64,000 nt of DNA, taken from NCBI GenBank assembly GCA_015056905.1, contig SVFI01000007.1:1-64000 (forward strand), written 5' to 3'. Source of the DNA: Lachnospiraceae bacterium (lineage in GTDB: Bacteria > Bacillota > Clostridia > Lachnospirales > Lachnospiraceae). This document shows positions 27,557 through 36,201 of this stretch, piece after piece. Below the pieces are notes generated by a model. The model saw only the letters and a program-made list of their open reading frames with translations. It was not told the origin of the DNA and did no database searches. A program made the position numbers and the translations under genes. Position 1 is the stretch's first letter. Every line of letters begins with the position of its first letter.

Positions 27557-28326
27557 AAATAGCAGTCATCACCGGAGCATCCTCCGGTATGGGGCAGGAG
27601 TTTGCTGCCCAAATCAATCAAAAATGTCTTGGTTTGGATGAAATCTGGCTGATTGCGAGACGAAAAGAACTTATGGAAGAGGGCGCAAAAGAATTGACTC
27701 TACCGGTCAGAGTTTTTGCAATGGATTTATCTGATGATCCATCTTATGCAGAGCTGATATATGCTCTGGAAACCGAAAAGCCACAAGTAAGAGTTGCCGT
27801 AAATTGCGCCGGCTACGGGAAAACAGGACCGTTTTCGGATATCAGTATAGAAGACAATCTCGGAATGATTGACGTAAATTGCCGCGCACTTACAAAGATG
27901 AGCTGCCTTCTATTGCCTTATATGCCCCAGCGAAGTTATTTGATTCAGGTGGCATCGGTAGCCGGAATTCTGCCTCAACCGAATTTTGCCGTCTATGCAG
28001 CAAGCAAAGCATATGTCTTATCATTGAGCCGGGCACTGCGTGAAGAATTGCGTCCGAAGGGGATTTCTGTCACTGCTGTTTGTCCGGGACCGGTTGCTAC
28101 CGATTTTTTTGCCATTGCAGAGGAGACAGGTTCCCCGTTTGCACTCAAAAAATATTTCATGGCAAAAAAAGAAAAAGTTGTAGCACTCGCACTTAAGGAT
28201 GCATTCCGCAAAAAGGATGTTTCCGTATACGGTATTTCAATGAAAGCTCTGCGCCTTCTTGTAAAGACGGTTCCTCAGAAGATGATTTTATATGTATATG
28301 CCAAATTATACAGAAATGTTTCATAG
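27553..28326 (+). CDS. Short-chain dehydrogenase/reductase
   Basis: A 257-residue SDR enzyme. The NAD(P) loop is TGASSGMG (7-14), the NCAG motif follows, and the catalytic triad is Ser135, Tyr148 and Lys152 (YAASK). Arg36-Arg37-Lys38 after the second strand suggests NADPH preference. The C-terminal extension (about 215-257) is hydrophobic and could touch the membrane, as in SDRs acting on lipid-like substrates. The substrate cannot be assigned from sequence. Confidence 0.88.
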   Translation: MKIAVITGASSGMGQEFAAQINQKCLGLDEIWLIARRKELMEEGAKELTLPVRVFAMDLSDDPSYAELIYALETEKPQVRVAVNCAGYGKTGPFSDISIEDNLGMIDVNCRALTKMSCLLLPYMPQRSYLIQVASVAGILPQPNFAVYAASKAYVLSLSRALREELRPKGISVTAVCPGPVATDFFAIAEETGSPFALKKYFMAKKEKVVALALKDAFRKKDVSVYGISMKALRLLVKTVPQKMILYVYAKLYRNVS

Positions 28327-28347
28327 CACAAGAGAAGACATGAAAGG

Positions 28348-28923
28348 ATGAAACAAATGAAAAATAAGATACAACGATGCGACAAAGGATATCTGTCATG
28401 GAAAAAGAAAAGAGAACTCATAAAAACCATTCTTTTCTTTGTAATACCGATTGCTTTGTTCATTGCAGGATATATCACAACAAAAACAAGGCTGAACCTT
28501 CTTACGATTGTAGCAGTACTCGGAATGTTGCCGGCGAGCCGAAGTCTTGTGACACTGATTATGTATTTAAAAAGCCACGGTATTTCTGAGGCGGACTATT
28601 CGTCTGTTTCGCCGCTGGCAGACAGTTTGACCGGTTCTTATGACAATGTGTTTACGACATATGATAAGACCTATGAAGTTCCGTCCCTTGTCGTCAGAAG
28701 CGGAAACGTATGCGGATATGCAAACGGCGATGCCAAGACGCTCGGCGTACTTGAAAAACACCTTACCACCTGCATCAAAAAGGAGGGGTATTCGGTCAAC
28801 GTCAAGATATTCGAGAGTTTGGATGCATACAAGAACCGTTTGGAGAGTTTAAATAAATTACAGGAGTCAGAGCAGGAAAAGGATATTGCCATCCGACAAA
28901 TTCTGTTTGAAATTTCTTTATGA
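28348..28923 (+). CDS. Uncharacterised membrane protein, 191 residues
   Basis: I do not recognise this protein. A basic N-terminus is followed by two membrane segments (about 25-41 and 48-68), so residues 70-191 form one soluble domain on the cytosolic side if the N-terminus is inside. That domain has a conserved-looking GNVCGYANGDAKTLGVLEKHL stretch and a VNVKIFESLDAYKNRLESLN helix. The gene overlaps the RluA-type gene by 4 bases and lies 21 bases after the SDR gene, so it is part of the same operon. Confidence 0.75.
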   Translation: MKQMKNKIQRCDKGYLSWKKKRELIKTILFFVIPIALFIAGYITTKTRLNLLTIVAVLGMLPASRSLVTLIMYLKSHGISEADYSSVSPLADSLTGSYDNVFTTYDKTYEVPSLVVRSGNVCGYANGDAKTLGVLEKHLTTCIKKEGYSVNVKIFESLDAYKNRLESLNKLQESEQEKDIAIRQILFEISL

Positions 28924-29939
28924 AAGAATTTACGATTACCGCGGCGGAAAGCGGACAGAAGTGTATCAAATATTGTGAAAAAATTCTGCCCGGTGCCGGA
29001 ACCGGTTTTTTACATAAAATGCTGCGTAAAAAAAATATTACCGTAAACGGCAAAAAAGCAGACGGAACCGAGCGGCTTTCCACAGGTGATGTCATCCGTT
29101 TTTTCTTCTCGGATGAAACCTTTGCCACGTTTGCAGGCAATGGAGACAAAACGCAGGCGCCTGTGTCCCCAAATATTCCGAAACTGGATAAAACACGCAT
29201 TCTTTATGAGGATGAACACGTACTTTTTTACAATAAACCGGTCGGAATGCTTTCACAAAAAGCAAAACCGGAGGATGTTTCGCTCAATGAAATGCTCCTT
29301 TCTTATCTGTCGCAAAATGATACTTCTGCAGATGCGAAAGGCGACAGTACAATCAGCAAAGCATCCATCTGTAACCGTCTCGACCGAAATACATCGGGCA
29401 TTGTCATCTGCGGAAAAACATATCAGGGACTCCGTACGATGAACGAACTGATTGCAGGCAGAAGCGTCGGGAAATATTATCACTGTCTTGTTGCCGGGAA
29501 GGTGAATGAACCGATTGTTCTGCGCGGATATCTTCGTAAAGATGAAAGGACGAATCAGGTAGAAATTCGTGACACTGACTTTGACGATGCATCTTATATT
29601 GAAACGGAAATACAGCCGCTTACTGCAGGAAGAAATATTTCTCTGCTTGAAGTTCATCTGATTACCGGTAAAACACATCAGATTCGCTCCCATTTAGCAC
29701 ATTTGGGACATGCAATTATCGGAGATTACAAATACGGCGACAGGCGGATAAATGACAGATACAAACAGAAATACGGCGTAAAAAGCCAGCTGCTACACGC
29801 GCACAGACTCGTTTTCCCTCAAATGGAGGGAGCGCTTGCTCATCTTGGCGAAAAGGAATTTACAGCACCGAAACCTGTACTGTTTACGCGAATAGAAAAG
29901 GAGGAACTTCATGGCTACATGGACTTCCAGAGGACTTAG
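28920..29939 (+). CDS. RluA-family pseudouridine synthase
   Basis: A 339-residue RluA-type enzyme with a partial N-terminal S4-like domain (MLRKKNITVNGKKADG) and the catalytic aspartate Asp155 in NRLDRNTSG. The FYNKPVGMLSQ and GKTHQIRSHLAHLGHAIIGD motifs are diagnostic. It is probably of the RluC/RluD group acting on 23S rRNA. It overlaps recU by 29 bases. Confidence 0.92.
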   Translation: MKEFTITAAESGQKCIKYCEKILPGAGTGFLHKMLRKKNITVNGKKADGTERLSTGDVIRFFFSDETFATFAGNGDKTQAPVSPNIPKLDKTRILYEDEHVLFYNKPVGMLSQKAKPEDVSLNEMLLSYLSQNDTSADAKGDSTISKASICNRLDRNTSGIVICGKTYQGLRTMNELIAGRSVGKYYHCLVAGKVNEPIVLRGYLRKDERTNQVEIRDTDFDDASYIETEIQPLTAGRNISLLEVHLITGKTHQIRSHLAHLGHAIIGDYKYGDRRINDRYKQKYGVKSQLLHAHRLVFPQMEGALAHLGEKEFTAPKPVLFTRIEKEELHGYMDFQRT

Positions 29940-30453
29940 AGGTTCTGCTTTTGAGGAACTGATTAACCGAACGAATGAAAAATACAGGGACAATCATCTG
30001 GCGCTCATTCAAAAAGTACCGACGCCGATTACACCGATCAAAATGGACAAGGAGACAAGACACATTACTCTTGCCTATTTTGACCAAAAAAGTACCGTCG
30101 ATTACATCGGAACCGTGCAGGGGATTCCTGTTTGTTTTGACGCGAAGGAGTCTGCTGCAGATACCTTTTCCCTGCAGAACATTCACGCGCATCAGGTGGC
30201 GTTTATGGAGGAGTTTGAACAACAAAACGGAGTTGCTTTCTTCCTCATTCATTATACGAAAAAAGATTTCATGTATTATCTGCCGTTCCGTAATCTCAAG
30301 GTGTTCTGGGACAGAGCGCAAAACGGCGGGCGAAAGAGTTTTCGTATGGACGAGCTGGATATGAGCTATGTTTTACCGAAGAAAAGCGGTGTTTTTGTGC
30401 CGTATCTTGATATGCTGCAAAAAGACCTTTTAGAACGGGAAAATAGCGATTGA
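29911..30453 (+). CDS. recU: Holliday junction resolvase RecU
   Basis: A 180-residue Firmicute resolvase that cuts Holliday junctions and works with RuvAB (encoded at 1.1-2.7 kb). Metal-binding and catalytic residues can be placed at Asp64 (VDYIG), Asp77, Lys79 and Glu80 (FDAKES), and His95-Gln96 lies in the helix that follows. The N-terminal SRGLRGSAFEELINRTN is typical. The ATG at 29911 lies inside the RluA-type gene, with AAAAGGAGG upstream. Its stop codon is part of the -35 hexamer of the his promoter. Confidence 0.93.
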   Translation: MATWTSRGLRGSAFEELINRTNEKYRDNHLALIQKVPTPITPIKMDKETRHITLAYFDQKSTVDYIGTVQGIPVCFDAKESAADTFSLQNIHAHQVAFMEEFEQQNGVAFFLIHYTKKDFMYYLPFRNLKVFWDRAQNGGRKSFRMDELDMSYVLPKKSGVFVPYLDMLQKDLLERENSD

Positions 30454-30478
30454 CAAGCAAAATGAAATTGTGTATACT
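30450..30478 (+). promoter_or_regulatory. Strong sigma-A-type promoter of the his operon
   Basis: TTGACA (30450-30455) and TATACT (30473-30478) are 17 bases apart. The recU stop codon TGA is the TGA inside the -35 hexamer. Transcription should begin near 30485. Confidence 0.88.
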
Positions 30479-30492
30479 TTCGTTAGTTTGTT

Positions 30493-30530
30493 ATGGTAGC
30501 ATGGTAGCGAATTAACACATTACCACGCTA
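30493..30530 (+). promoter_or_regulatory. Inverted and tandem repeat in the his leader
   Basis: ATGGTAGC occurs twice in tandem (30493-30508). TAGCATGGTA (30497-30506) can pair with TACCACGCTA (30521-30530) with one mismatch and a 14-base loop. It lies just after the transcription start, where a repressor or an RNA structure could control the operon. No T-box sequence or run of His codons is present. A TrpR-family HisR-type regulator is a possible reader, but that is a guess. Confidence 0.45.
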
Positions 30531-30563
30531 AAGTATGTAAATTAATTAAAGGAGCTTCCCAAG

Positions 30564-31847
30564 ATGGAAAAAAGATTACTGCATACACCTGAGGGTGTAC
30601 GGGATATTTACGGAAATGAATTAAAGAAAAAACAACAGGTACAGATGCATCTGATGGATGCTTTCGGTAGTTTTGGCTACAAGCGTATCCAGACGCCTGT
30701 ATTTGAATATTTTGATGTGTTCAGCAAAGAAATCGGCACAACGAAGAGCAATGAACTTTACAAGTTTTTTGACAAAGAGGGAAACACGCTTGTTCTTCGC
30801 CCGGACTTTACGCCTTCCATGGCAAGATGTGCAGCGAAATACTATCTGGAAGAGGATATTCCGGTACGATTTTCGTATTGCGGAAATACCTTTACAAATG
30901 CATCTGAATTGCAGGGCAAACTGAAAGAAGTGACACAGACAGGTGTGGAACTGATTGGTGACGGTACGCAAAGCGCAGATGCTGAGCTGATTCATCTTGC
31001 TGTTACAGCATTGAAGAAAAGCGGTCTGAAACAGTTCCAGATCAGCATCGGAGAAATTGAATTTTTTAAAGGACTCTGCGAGGAAGCAGGACTTTCTGAA
31101 GAGATGGAAAGTCAGGTTCGTGAGCTTATTTCCAACAAAAACTATTTCGGCGTGGAAGAATATATTACGGAAGAAGGTATCGCAAAAGATAAGGCAGAAG
31201 CATTCCTTAAAGTCGCAGAGCTGTTCGGTTCTTATGATTGTCTGGAAGAAGCTAAGGCTCTTGTAACAAACGAAAAGAGCTTAAAAGCAGTCAAACGCCT
31301 TGAAAAGCTCTACGATACTCTCAAGGCATTCGGTGATGAAAAATATGTCTCCTTCGACCTTGGCATGGTAAGTAAATACAACTATTATACCGGTATAATT
31401 TTTAAAGCTTACACATACGGTGTCGGCGATGCGATATTAAAGGGCGGAAGATATGACAACCTTCTGTCATATTTCGGCAAAAGTGCACCGGCCATCGGAT
31501 TTATGATTGTCGTGGATGACCTTATGATTGCGTTAAACAGCCAGAAATTGACACCGGATTGCAATCCTGACATTGAATATCTGCTTTACGATAAAATCAT
31601 GTATAAAGACGCCATGAAAGTTGCAGATAAACGCAGAGGCCTCGATAAGAAAGTGGAATGCGTCGCTTTTGCGGAAGGAAAACACATTGATGACTACGTG
31701 CGCTACGGATACAACAACATGGTTTCGAAGATTTACCGCCTGACATCCGACGAAAAAGTTCTTGTCTATGACCTCGCGGATGACAGCGCAGATGCACTTC
31801 CGGTTGACAACTATGACTTGAAGGCATTTTTAGGGAGGGAAGAATAA
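30564..31847 (+). CDS. hisZ: ATP phosphoribosyltransferase regulatory subunit HisZ
   Basis: A 427-residue HisRS-like protein. Class II synthetase motifs are visible (TPEGVRDIYG; LRPDFTPSMAR; GGRYDNLL), but it lacks a full anticodon-binding domain and lies directly before a short-form hisG. HisZ forms a hetero-octamer with HisG and confers histidine feedback control. It opens the operon; AAAGGAG precedes the ATG. The next gene starts one base after its stop. Confidence 0.95.
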   Translation: MEKRLLHTPEGVRDIYGNELKKKQQVQMHLMDAFGSFGYKRIQTPVFEYFDVFSKEIGTTKSNELYKFFDKEGNTLVLRPDFTPSMARCAAKYYLEEDIPVRFSYCGNTFTNASELQGKLKEVTQTGVELIGDGTQSADAELIHLAVTALKKSGLKQFQISIGEIEFFKGLCEEAGLSEEMESQVRELISNKNYFGVEEYITEEGIAKDKAEAFLKVAELFGSYDCLEEAKALVTNEKSLKAVKRLEKLYDTLKAFGDEKYVSFDLGMVSKYNYYTGIIFKAYTYGVGDAILKGGRYDNLLSYFGKSAPAIGFMIVVDDLMIALNSQKLTPDCNPDIEYLLYDKIMYKDAMKVADKRRGLDKKVECVAFAEGKHIDDYVRYGYNNMVSKIYRLTSDEKVLVYDLADDSADALPVDNYDLKAFLGREE

Positions 31848-32495
31848 ATGAGTGAAGATATGCGTTACCTGACGTTTGCATTGGGAAAAGGCAGACTTGC
31901 AAAAAAAACGCTTGAATTATTTGAACAGATCGGTATTACTTGTGAGGAAATGAAAGATAAAGATTCCCGCAAGCTGATTTTTGTCAACGAGGAACATAAA
32001 TTAAAATTTTTCCTCTCCAAAGGACCGGATGTTCCTACATATGTGGAATACGGTGCAGCAGACATCGGTGTTGTCGGCAAAGACACTCTGCTTGAAGAAC
32101 AGCGTCGCGCCTATGAGGTATTAGACCTTGGTTTCGGGAAGTGCCGCATGTGTGTTTGCGGACCGGAAAGTGCAAAAGAGCTGTTAAAACATCACGAAAT
32201 GATTCGTGTGGCAAGCAAATATCCGAACATTGCCAAAGATTATTTTTACAACAAAAAGCATCAGACCGTAGACATTATCAAATTAAACGGTTCCGTGGAA
32301 CTCGGACCGATTGTCGGTCTTTCCGATGTCATTGTCGATATCGTGGAGACCGGTTCTACGCTCCGCGAAAACGGACTGGAAGTACTGGAAGAAATTTGTC
32401 CGTTATCTGCCCGAATGATTGTAAATCAGGTCAGCATGAAGATGGAAGCGGACCGTATCAAAAAGCTGATTGCTGATATAAAGGAGATTTTGTAA
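31848..32495 (+). CDS. hisG: ATP phosphoribosyltransferase catalytic subunit HisG (short form)
   Basis: A 215-residue short-form HisG, which needs HisZ because it lacks the C-terminal regulatory domain. It catalyses the first committed step, ATP plus PRPP to PR-ATP. Motifs: TFALGKGRLAKKTLELF at the start, the GAADIGVVGKDTL loop, and the PRPP-binding EVETGSTLREN-type segment (IVETGSTLRENGL). It overlaps hisD by one base. Confidence 0.96.
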   Translation: MSEDMRYLTFALGKGRLAKKTLELFEQIGITCEEMKDKDSRKLIFVNEEHKLKFFLSKGPDVPTYVEYGAADIGVVGKDTLLEEQRRAYEVLDLGFGKCRMCVCGPESAKELLKHHEMIRVASKYPNIAKDYFYNKKHQTVDIIKLNGSVELGPIVGLSDVIVDIVETGSTLRENGLEVLEEICPLSARMIVNQVSMKMEADRIKKLIADIKEIL

Positions 32496-33790
32496 TGAGA
32501 ATCATTAAGCTTACACAGGAGTCAAAAGACAGCCTGCTGAACGATTTATTAAAAAGAAGCCCGAACAACTACGGACAGTACGAAAAAACCGTGCAGGAGA
32601 TCATCGAAAATGTGCGTTCTAACGGAGATGAAACCTTGTTTGAACTTGCACACAAATTTGATAAGAATACGATTGATGCTTCCAATTTCAAAGTGACGGA
32701 TGCAGAAATCGAAGAGGCTTTTTCACTCATCGAACCGGAATTTATCGAGGTGATGGAAAAGGCAGCAAAAAACATTGCAGATTACCATCAGAAACAGCTT
32801 CGAACAAGCTGGATTGAAACAAAACCGGACGGAAGCATTCTCGGCCAGAAAGTGACGCCGCTCGACAGTGTCGGTGTTTATGTTCCGGGCGGAAAAGCCG
32901 TGTATCCGAGTTCTACACTCATGACAACGATTCCCGCAAAAGTAGCTGGAGTCTCTAAAATCGTCATGACAACACCGGCTGGACCTGATAACAAAGTAAA
33001 TCCGGGCACGCTTGTTGCAGCTAAGATTGCAGGTGTGGACGAAATTTATAAAACCGGAGGTGCCCAGGCTATCGCAGCACTTGCATTCGGAACACAGTCT
33101 GTACCGAAAGTAGACAAAATTGTGGGGCCGGGTAATATTTTTGTTGCGCTTGCAAAAAAAGCCGTGTATGGCTATGTCAGCATAGATTCCATTGCAGGAC
33201 CGAGCGAAATTCTTGTGCTTGCGGATGAGACGGCAAATGCAAAATATGTGGCAGCGGACCTTCTTTCTCAGGCGGAGCACGATGAACTTGCCTCCTCCAT
33301 TTTGATTACAACGAGCGAAAAGCTGGCAGAAGAAGTATCAAGAGAAGTCGATGCCTTCACGCAGCAGCTCTCCCGTAAGGAGATTATCGAAAAGAGCCTT
33401 GAGAATTACGGATACATACTTGTGGCAGAATCTATGGACGATGCGATTGATGCAGCAAATGAAATTGCTTCCGAACACATGGAAATTCTGACCGCCAATC
33501 CGTATGAAACGATGACAAAGATTCGTCATGCGGGAGCGATGTTCCTCGGAAATTATTCATCTGAACCGCTCGGCGATTATTTTGCCGGACCAAACCACGT
33601 TCTTCCGACAAACGGAACAGCGAAATTTTTCTCACCGCTTTCCGTTGATGATTATATTAAGAAATCAAGCATCATTTCTTACTCCAGAGAAGCGCTGGAA
33701 GCTGTGCACAAAGACATCGAACTTTTTGCACGCAAGGAAGGCTTGACGGCTCACGAAAACTCCATTAAAGTAAGATTTGAAGAGGCTTAA
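32495..33790 (+). CDS. hisD: Histidinol dehydrogenase HisD
   Basis: A 431-residue zinc enzyme that oxidises L-histidinol to histidine in two NAD-dependent steps. The VYVPGGKAVYPSSTLM, GAQAIAALAFGT and GPGNIFVALAKK motifs are clear. The catalytic Glu-His pair lies in IASEHMEILT, and the GPNHVLPT motif follows. The length is normal. It is the third gene of the operon; hisC, hisA, hisF and hisH are not in this window. Confidence 0.97.
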   Translation: MRIIKLTQESKDSLLNDLLKRSPNNYGQYEKTVQEIIENVRSNGDETLFELAHKFDKNTIDASNFKVTDAEIEEAFSLIEPEFIEVMEKAAKNIADYHQKQLRTSWIETKPDGSILGQKVTPLDSVGVYVPGGKAVYPSSTLMTTIPAKVAGVSKIVMTTPAGPDNKVNPGTLVAAKIAGVDEIYKTGGAQAIAALAFGTQSVPKVDKIVGPGNIFVALAKKAVYGYVSIDSIAGPSEILVLADETANAKYVAADLLSQAEHDELASSILITTSEKLAEEVSREVDAFTQQLSRKEIIEKSLENYGYILVAESMDDAIDAANEIASEHMEILTANPYETMTKIRHAGAMFLGNYSSEPLGDYFAGPNHVLPTNGTAKFFSPLSVDDYIKKSSIISYSREALEAVHKDIELFARKEGLTAHENSIKVRFEEA

Positions 33791-33802
33791 GGAGGTGCAT
33801 AT

Positions 33803-34387
33803 ATGCGCACAGCGGAACTGAAAAGAGAGACAAGGGAAACGAATATTGCAATGAAGCTTACACTTGACGGTGTCGGCAAAAGTTATATTAAAACAGGTGT
33901 GGGATTCTTTGACCATATGCTGGAAGGGTTTGCCAAACACGGCTTTTTCGACCTTGATTTAAAAGCGGACGGAGATTTGCATGTTGACCCGCACCACACG
34001 GTAGAAGATGTCGGTATTGTGCTCGGAAGGGCTATCAAAGAGGCTGTCGGGGACAAAAAGGGAATATGTCGATTCGGCTATTTCATTTTGCCGATGGATG
34101 ACGCGCTTGCGCTTTGCAGTCTTGATCTCGGCGGAAGAGCATACTTTGATTTTGACTGTGAATTTGAGACGGAACGTGTCGGTACTTTTGAGACACAGCT
34201 TGTCAGAGAATTCTTCTATGCAGTCTGCAGCAATGCTGAGATGAATCTCCATATTAAAATGCTCAGCGGTCGCAATGACCACCACAAAATTGAAGCAATT
34301 TTTAAAGCCTTTGCAAAGGCACTTGACCAGGCTGTTTCTTTTGACGACAGAATAACGGACGTATTAAGTACAAAAGGCACTCTTTAA
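33803..34387 (+). CDS. hisB: Imidazoleglycerol-phosphate dehydratase HisB
   Basis: A 194-residue monofunctional IGPD, without the histidinol phosphatase domain of the enterobacterial fusion. The manganese-binding motifs [14 protein letters not shown] and [19 protein letters not shown] are intact. AAGGAGG precedes ATG 33803. It removes water from imidazoleglycerol phosphate. The next gene begins after 11 bases. Confidence 0.97.
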   Translation: MRTAELKRETRETNIAMKLTLDGVGKSYIKTGVGFFDHMLEGFAKHGFFDLDLKADGDLHVDPHHTVEDVGIVLGRAIKEAVGDKKGICRFGYFILPMDDALALCSLDLGGRAYFDFDCEFETERVGTFETQLVREFFYAVCSNAEMNLHIKMLSGRNDHHKIEAIFKAFAKALDQAVSFDDRITDVLSTKGTL

Positions 34388-34398
34388 GGAGAATATAC

Positions 34399-35682
34399 AT
34401 GAGTTACAAACAATTTGTTGCAAGTATTTATTTAAAAGATAAAAAAGCAGTCAAAAGCTTTGTGGATAATACCGTGGTATCGCAGGATCCGGTGGAACTT
34501 GCCTGTTTTTACAGCGAGAGCGGTGTCGATGCGATTCTCATTTTTGACATGTCCTTCAATGAGACAATGCATGATGAGGCGCTCGTTATCACGAAACGCA
34601 TCTGTGAGAAGGTACAGGTTCCGGTTTATGGCTCCGGCCACATCAATAAACCTGAAGACGTAAAGAAAATACTTTATGCCGGCTGTGAAAAAGCAGTATT
34701 AAATTTCGGAAAAGAGTGCAGTCAAAACATTCTGGAAGAAGTTTCGAAGCGTTTTGGGCGCGAGCATATTGCCGCTACCATCGCAAGCGAAGATTCGCTC
34801 GTTATCAACAAGGAACTTCTCGAAACCTATGTCAGTGAACTGGTTCTCATCGATGAACATGCACTCAAAAACTGTCTCGGCGCCTCCGCACTTCCTGCGA
34901 TTGTTTTTCTTCCGGAAATATCGCTCGATAAGATGCTTTCCGTGATGGAAAGAACAGGTGTGTCGGGTATTGCCGGCAAAATTGTCAACAGTAATTGCAA
35001 GGAGATTACTGCATTAAAAAAGATTTGCCAAGAGCGAGGCATCAAAGTACATACACTCGAAGTTGTCATGGAGTTTTCCGAATTTAAGCTCGGAGCCGAC
35101 GGACTTATACCTGTTGTAGTTCAGGATTACCGCACCGGCGAAGTTCTCATGGTAGCATACATGAATGAAGAGGCATATCTGACAACGCTTCGTACCGGAA
35201 AAATGACCTATTACAGCCGCAGCCGCAAAGAACTTTGGGTAAAAGGGCTGACAAGCGGACATTTCCAGTATGTCAAAGGTCTTTCTGTCGACTGCGACAA
35301 CGATACATTGCTTGCTAAGGTGTATCAGGTCGGCGCAGCGTGCCATACAGGCAATTATTCCTGCTTTTACCGTGACCTTGTTCCGATGGATGCAGAGGAG
35401 GGAAATCCTCTGACCGTATTTGAAAAGGTGTACGATGTAATCAAAGACCGTAAAATCAATCCAAAGGAAGGTTCCTATACGAATTATCTGTTTGAGAAAG
35501 GAACCGATAAGATATTAAAGAAACTCGGTGAGGAAGCAACAGAAATTGTCATCGCAGCCAAAAACGACGATACTGACGAGATTACATATGAGATTTCCGA
35601 TTTCCTGTATCATATGATGGTATTGATGGCAGAAAAAGGCATTAGCTGGGAAGAAATCACAAGAGAATTGTCAAATCGATAA
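34399..35682 (+). CDS. hisIE: HisIE with an N-terminal decayed HisF-like barrel
   Basis: A 427-residue three-part protein. Residues 1-225 resemble HisF/HisA, with [21 protein letters not shown] and [11 protein letters not shown]. HisI (about 230-330) has SRSRKELW at 273-280 and the zinc/metal residues Asp298-Cys299-Asp300-x-Asp302, Cys315, His316 and Cys322. HisE (about 338-427) has [14 protein letters not shown]. HisI and HisE look fully active and would convert PR-ATP to ProFAR. In the barrel the HisF catalytic Asp11 is Tyr11, Asp130 is replaced by Ala129, and the GGG phosphate loop reads GSG. So the barrel is probably not a synthase; a structural or docking role is inferred. Confidence 0.9.
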   Translation: MSYKQFVASIYLKDKKAVKSFVDNTVVSQDPVELACFYSESGVDAILIFDMSFNETMHDEALVITKRICEKVQVPVYGSGHINKPEDVKKILYAGCEKAVLNFGKECSQNILEEVSKRFGREHIAATIASEDSLVINKELLETYVSELVLIDEHALKNCLGASALPAIVFLPEISLDKMLSVMERTGVSGIAGKIVNSNCKEITALKKICQERGIKVHTLEVVMEFSEFKLGADGLIPVVVQDYRTGEVLMVAYMNEEAYLTTLRTGKMTYYSRSRKELWVKGLTSGHFQYVKGLSVDCDNDTLLAKVYQVGAACHTGNYSCFYRDLVPMDAEEGNPLTVFEKVYDVIKDRKINPKEGSYTNYLFEKGTDKILKKLGEEATEIVIAAKNDDTDEITYEISDFLYHMMVLMAEKGISWEEITRELSNR

Positions 35683-35699
35683 AACATATATGAGATATC

Positions 35700-35750
35700 A
35701 AGAACTTTTGATTCAAACGGGCTTTCCCGGAGTGTCAAAGGTTCTTTTTT
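35700..35750 (+). terminator. Terminator of the his operon
   Basis: AAGAACTTTTGA (35700-35711) pairs with TCAAAGGTTCTT (35735-35746) through 12 pairs including one G-U. A small CGGG/CCCG hairpin sits inside, and a run of T follows. Confidence 0.85.
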
Positions 35751-35802
35751 TCTTCTTTTTTATGGAAATGCATCATAAATTAAAGAAAAAGGCCAGAAAA
35801 AA

Positions 35803-36201
35803 ATGTCTAAGAGGGAAAACGAAGCAAAAAGAGACCGAAAACTTGAGGCTGTTGCCTTTTTGAGGGACCATGAGGCCGGCAACAGAGAACGTCTCATTCA
35901 TGTAAAGCATATTTTAAACGGTGAACCGGGGGAAATAAAAACTGCGGCGGTACAACCGGAAGGACTACCGTATGATAAAGAAACACAGGAGTTTTGGCGC
36001 TCGTTTCGCAGGCGCTGTATGGTTGCACTTGTACTGACTCTTTTTTTGTGCGTCGGAAAAATGAGCGGCACTACAGAACTTACCAAGTCTGTCAACCTTA
36101 TAAAAGAAGCAGTTTTACAAGATGAATCGGAGAATTTGTTTGATTTTATACAGCAGATAACGTATACTCATGATTATGAGAAAATTAATGCTGAAGGATG
36201 A
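35803..36201 (+). CDS. Uncharacterised single-pass membrane protein, 132 residues
   Basis: I do not recognise this protein. A charged N-terminal half (Lys/Arg/Glu-rich) is followed by one membrane segment (about 72-86) and a short C-terminal tail, so it has a tail-anchor-like layout with the N-terminus probably inside. It overlaps the radical SAM gene start by about 30 bases in another frame, so coupling is likely. No catalytic motif is seen. Its position upstream of the radical SAM/RNase G cluster is the only context. Confidence 0.65.
   Translation: MSKRENEAKRDRKLEAVAFLRDHEAGNRERLIHVKHILNGEPGEIKTAAVQPEGLPYDKETQEFWRSFRRRCMVALVLTLFLCVGKMSGTTELTKSVNLIKEAVLQDESENLFDFIQQITYTHDYEKINAEG

Noticed and set aside
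30479-30563. T-box riboswitch before hisZ
   Set aside because: The leader is too short and lacks the conserved T-box sequence; no terminator/antiterminator pair is visible.
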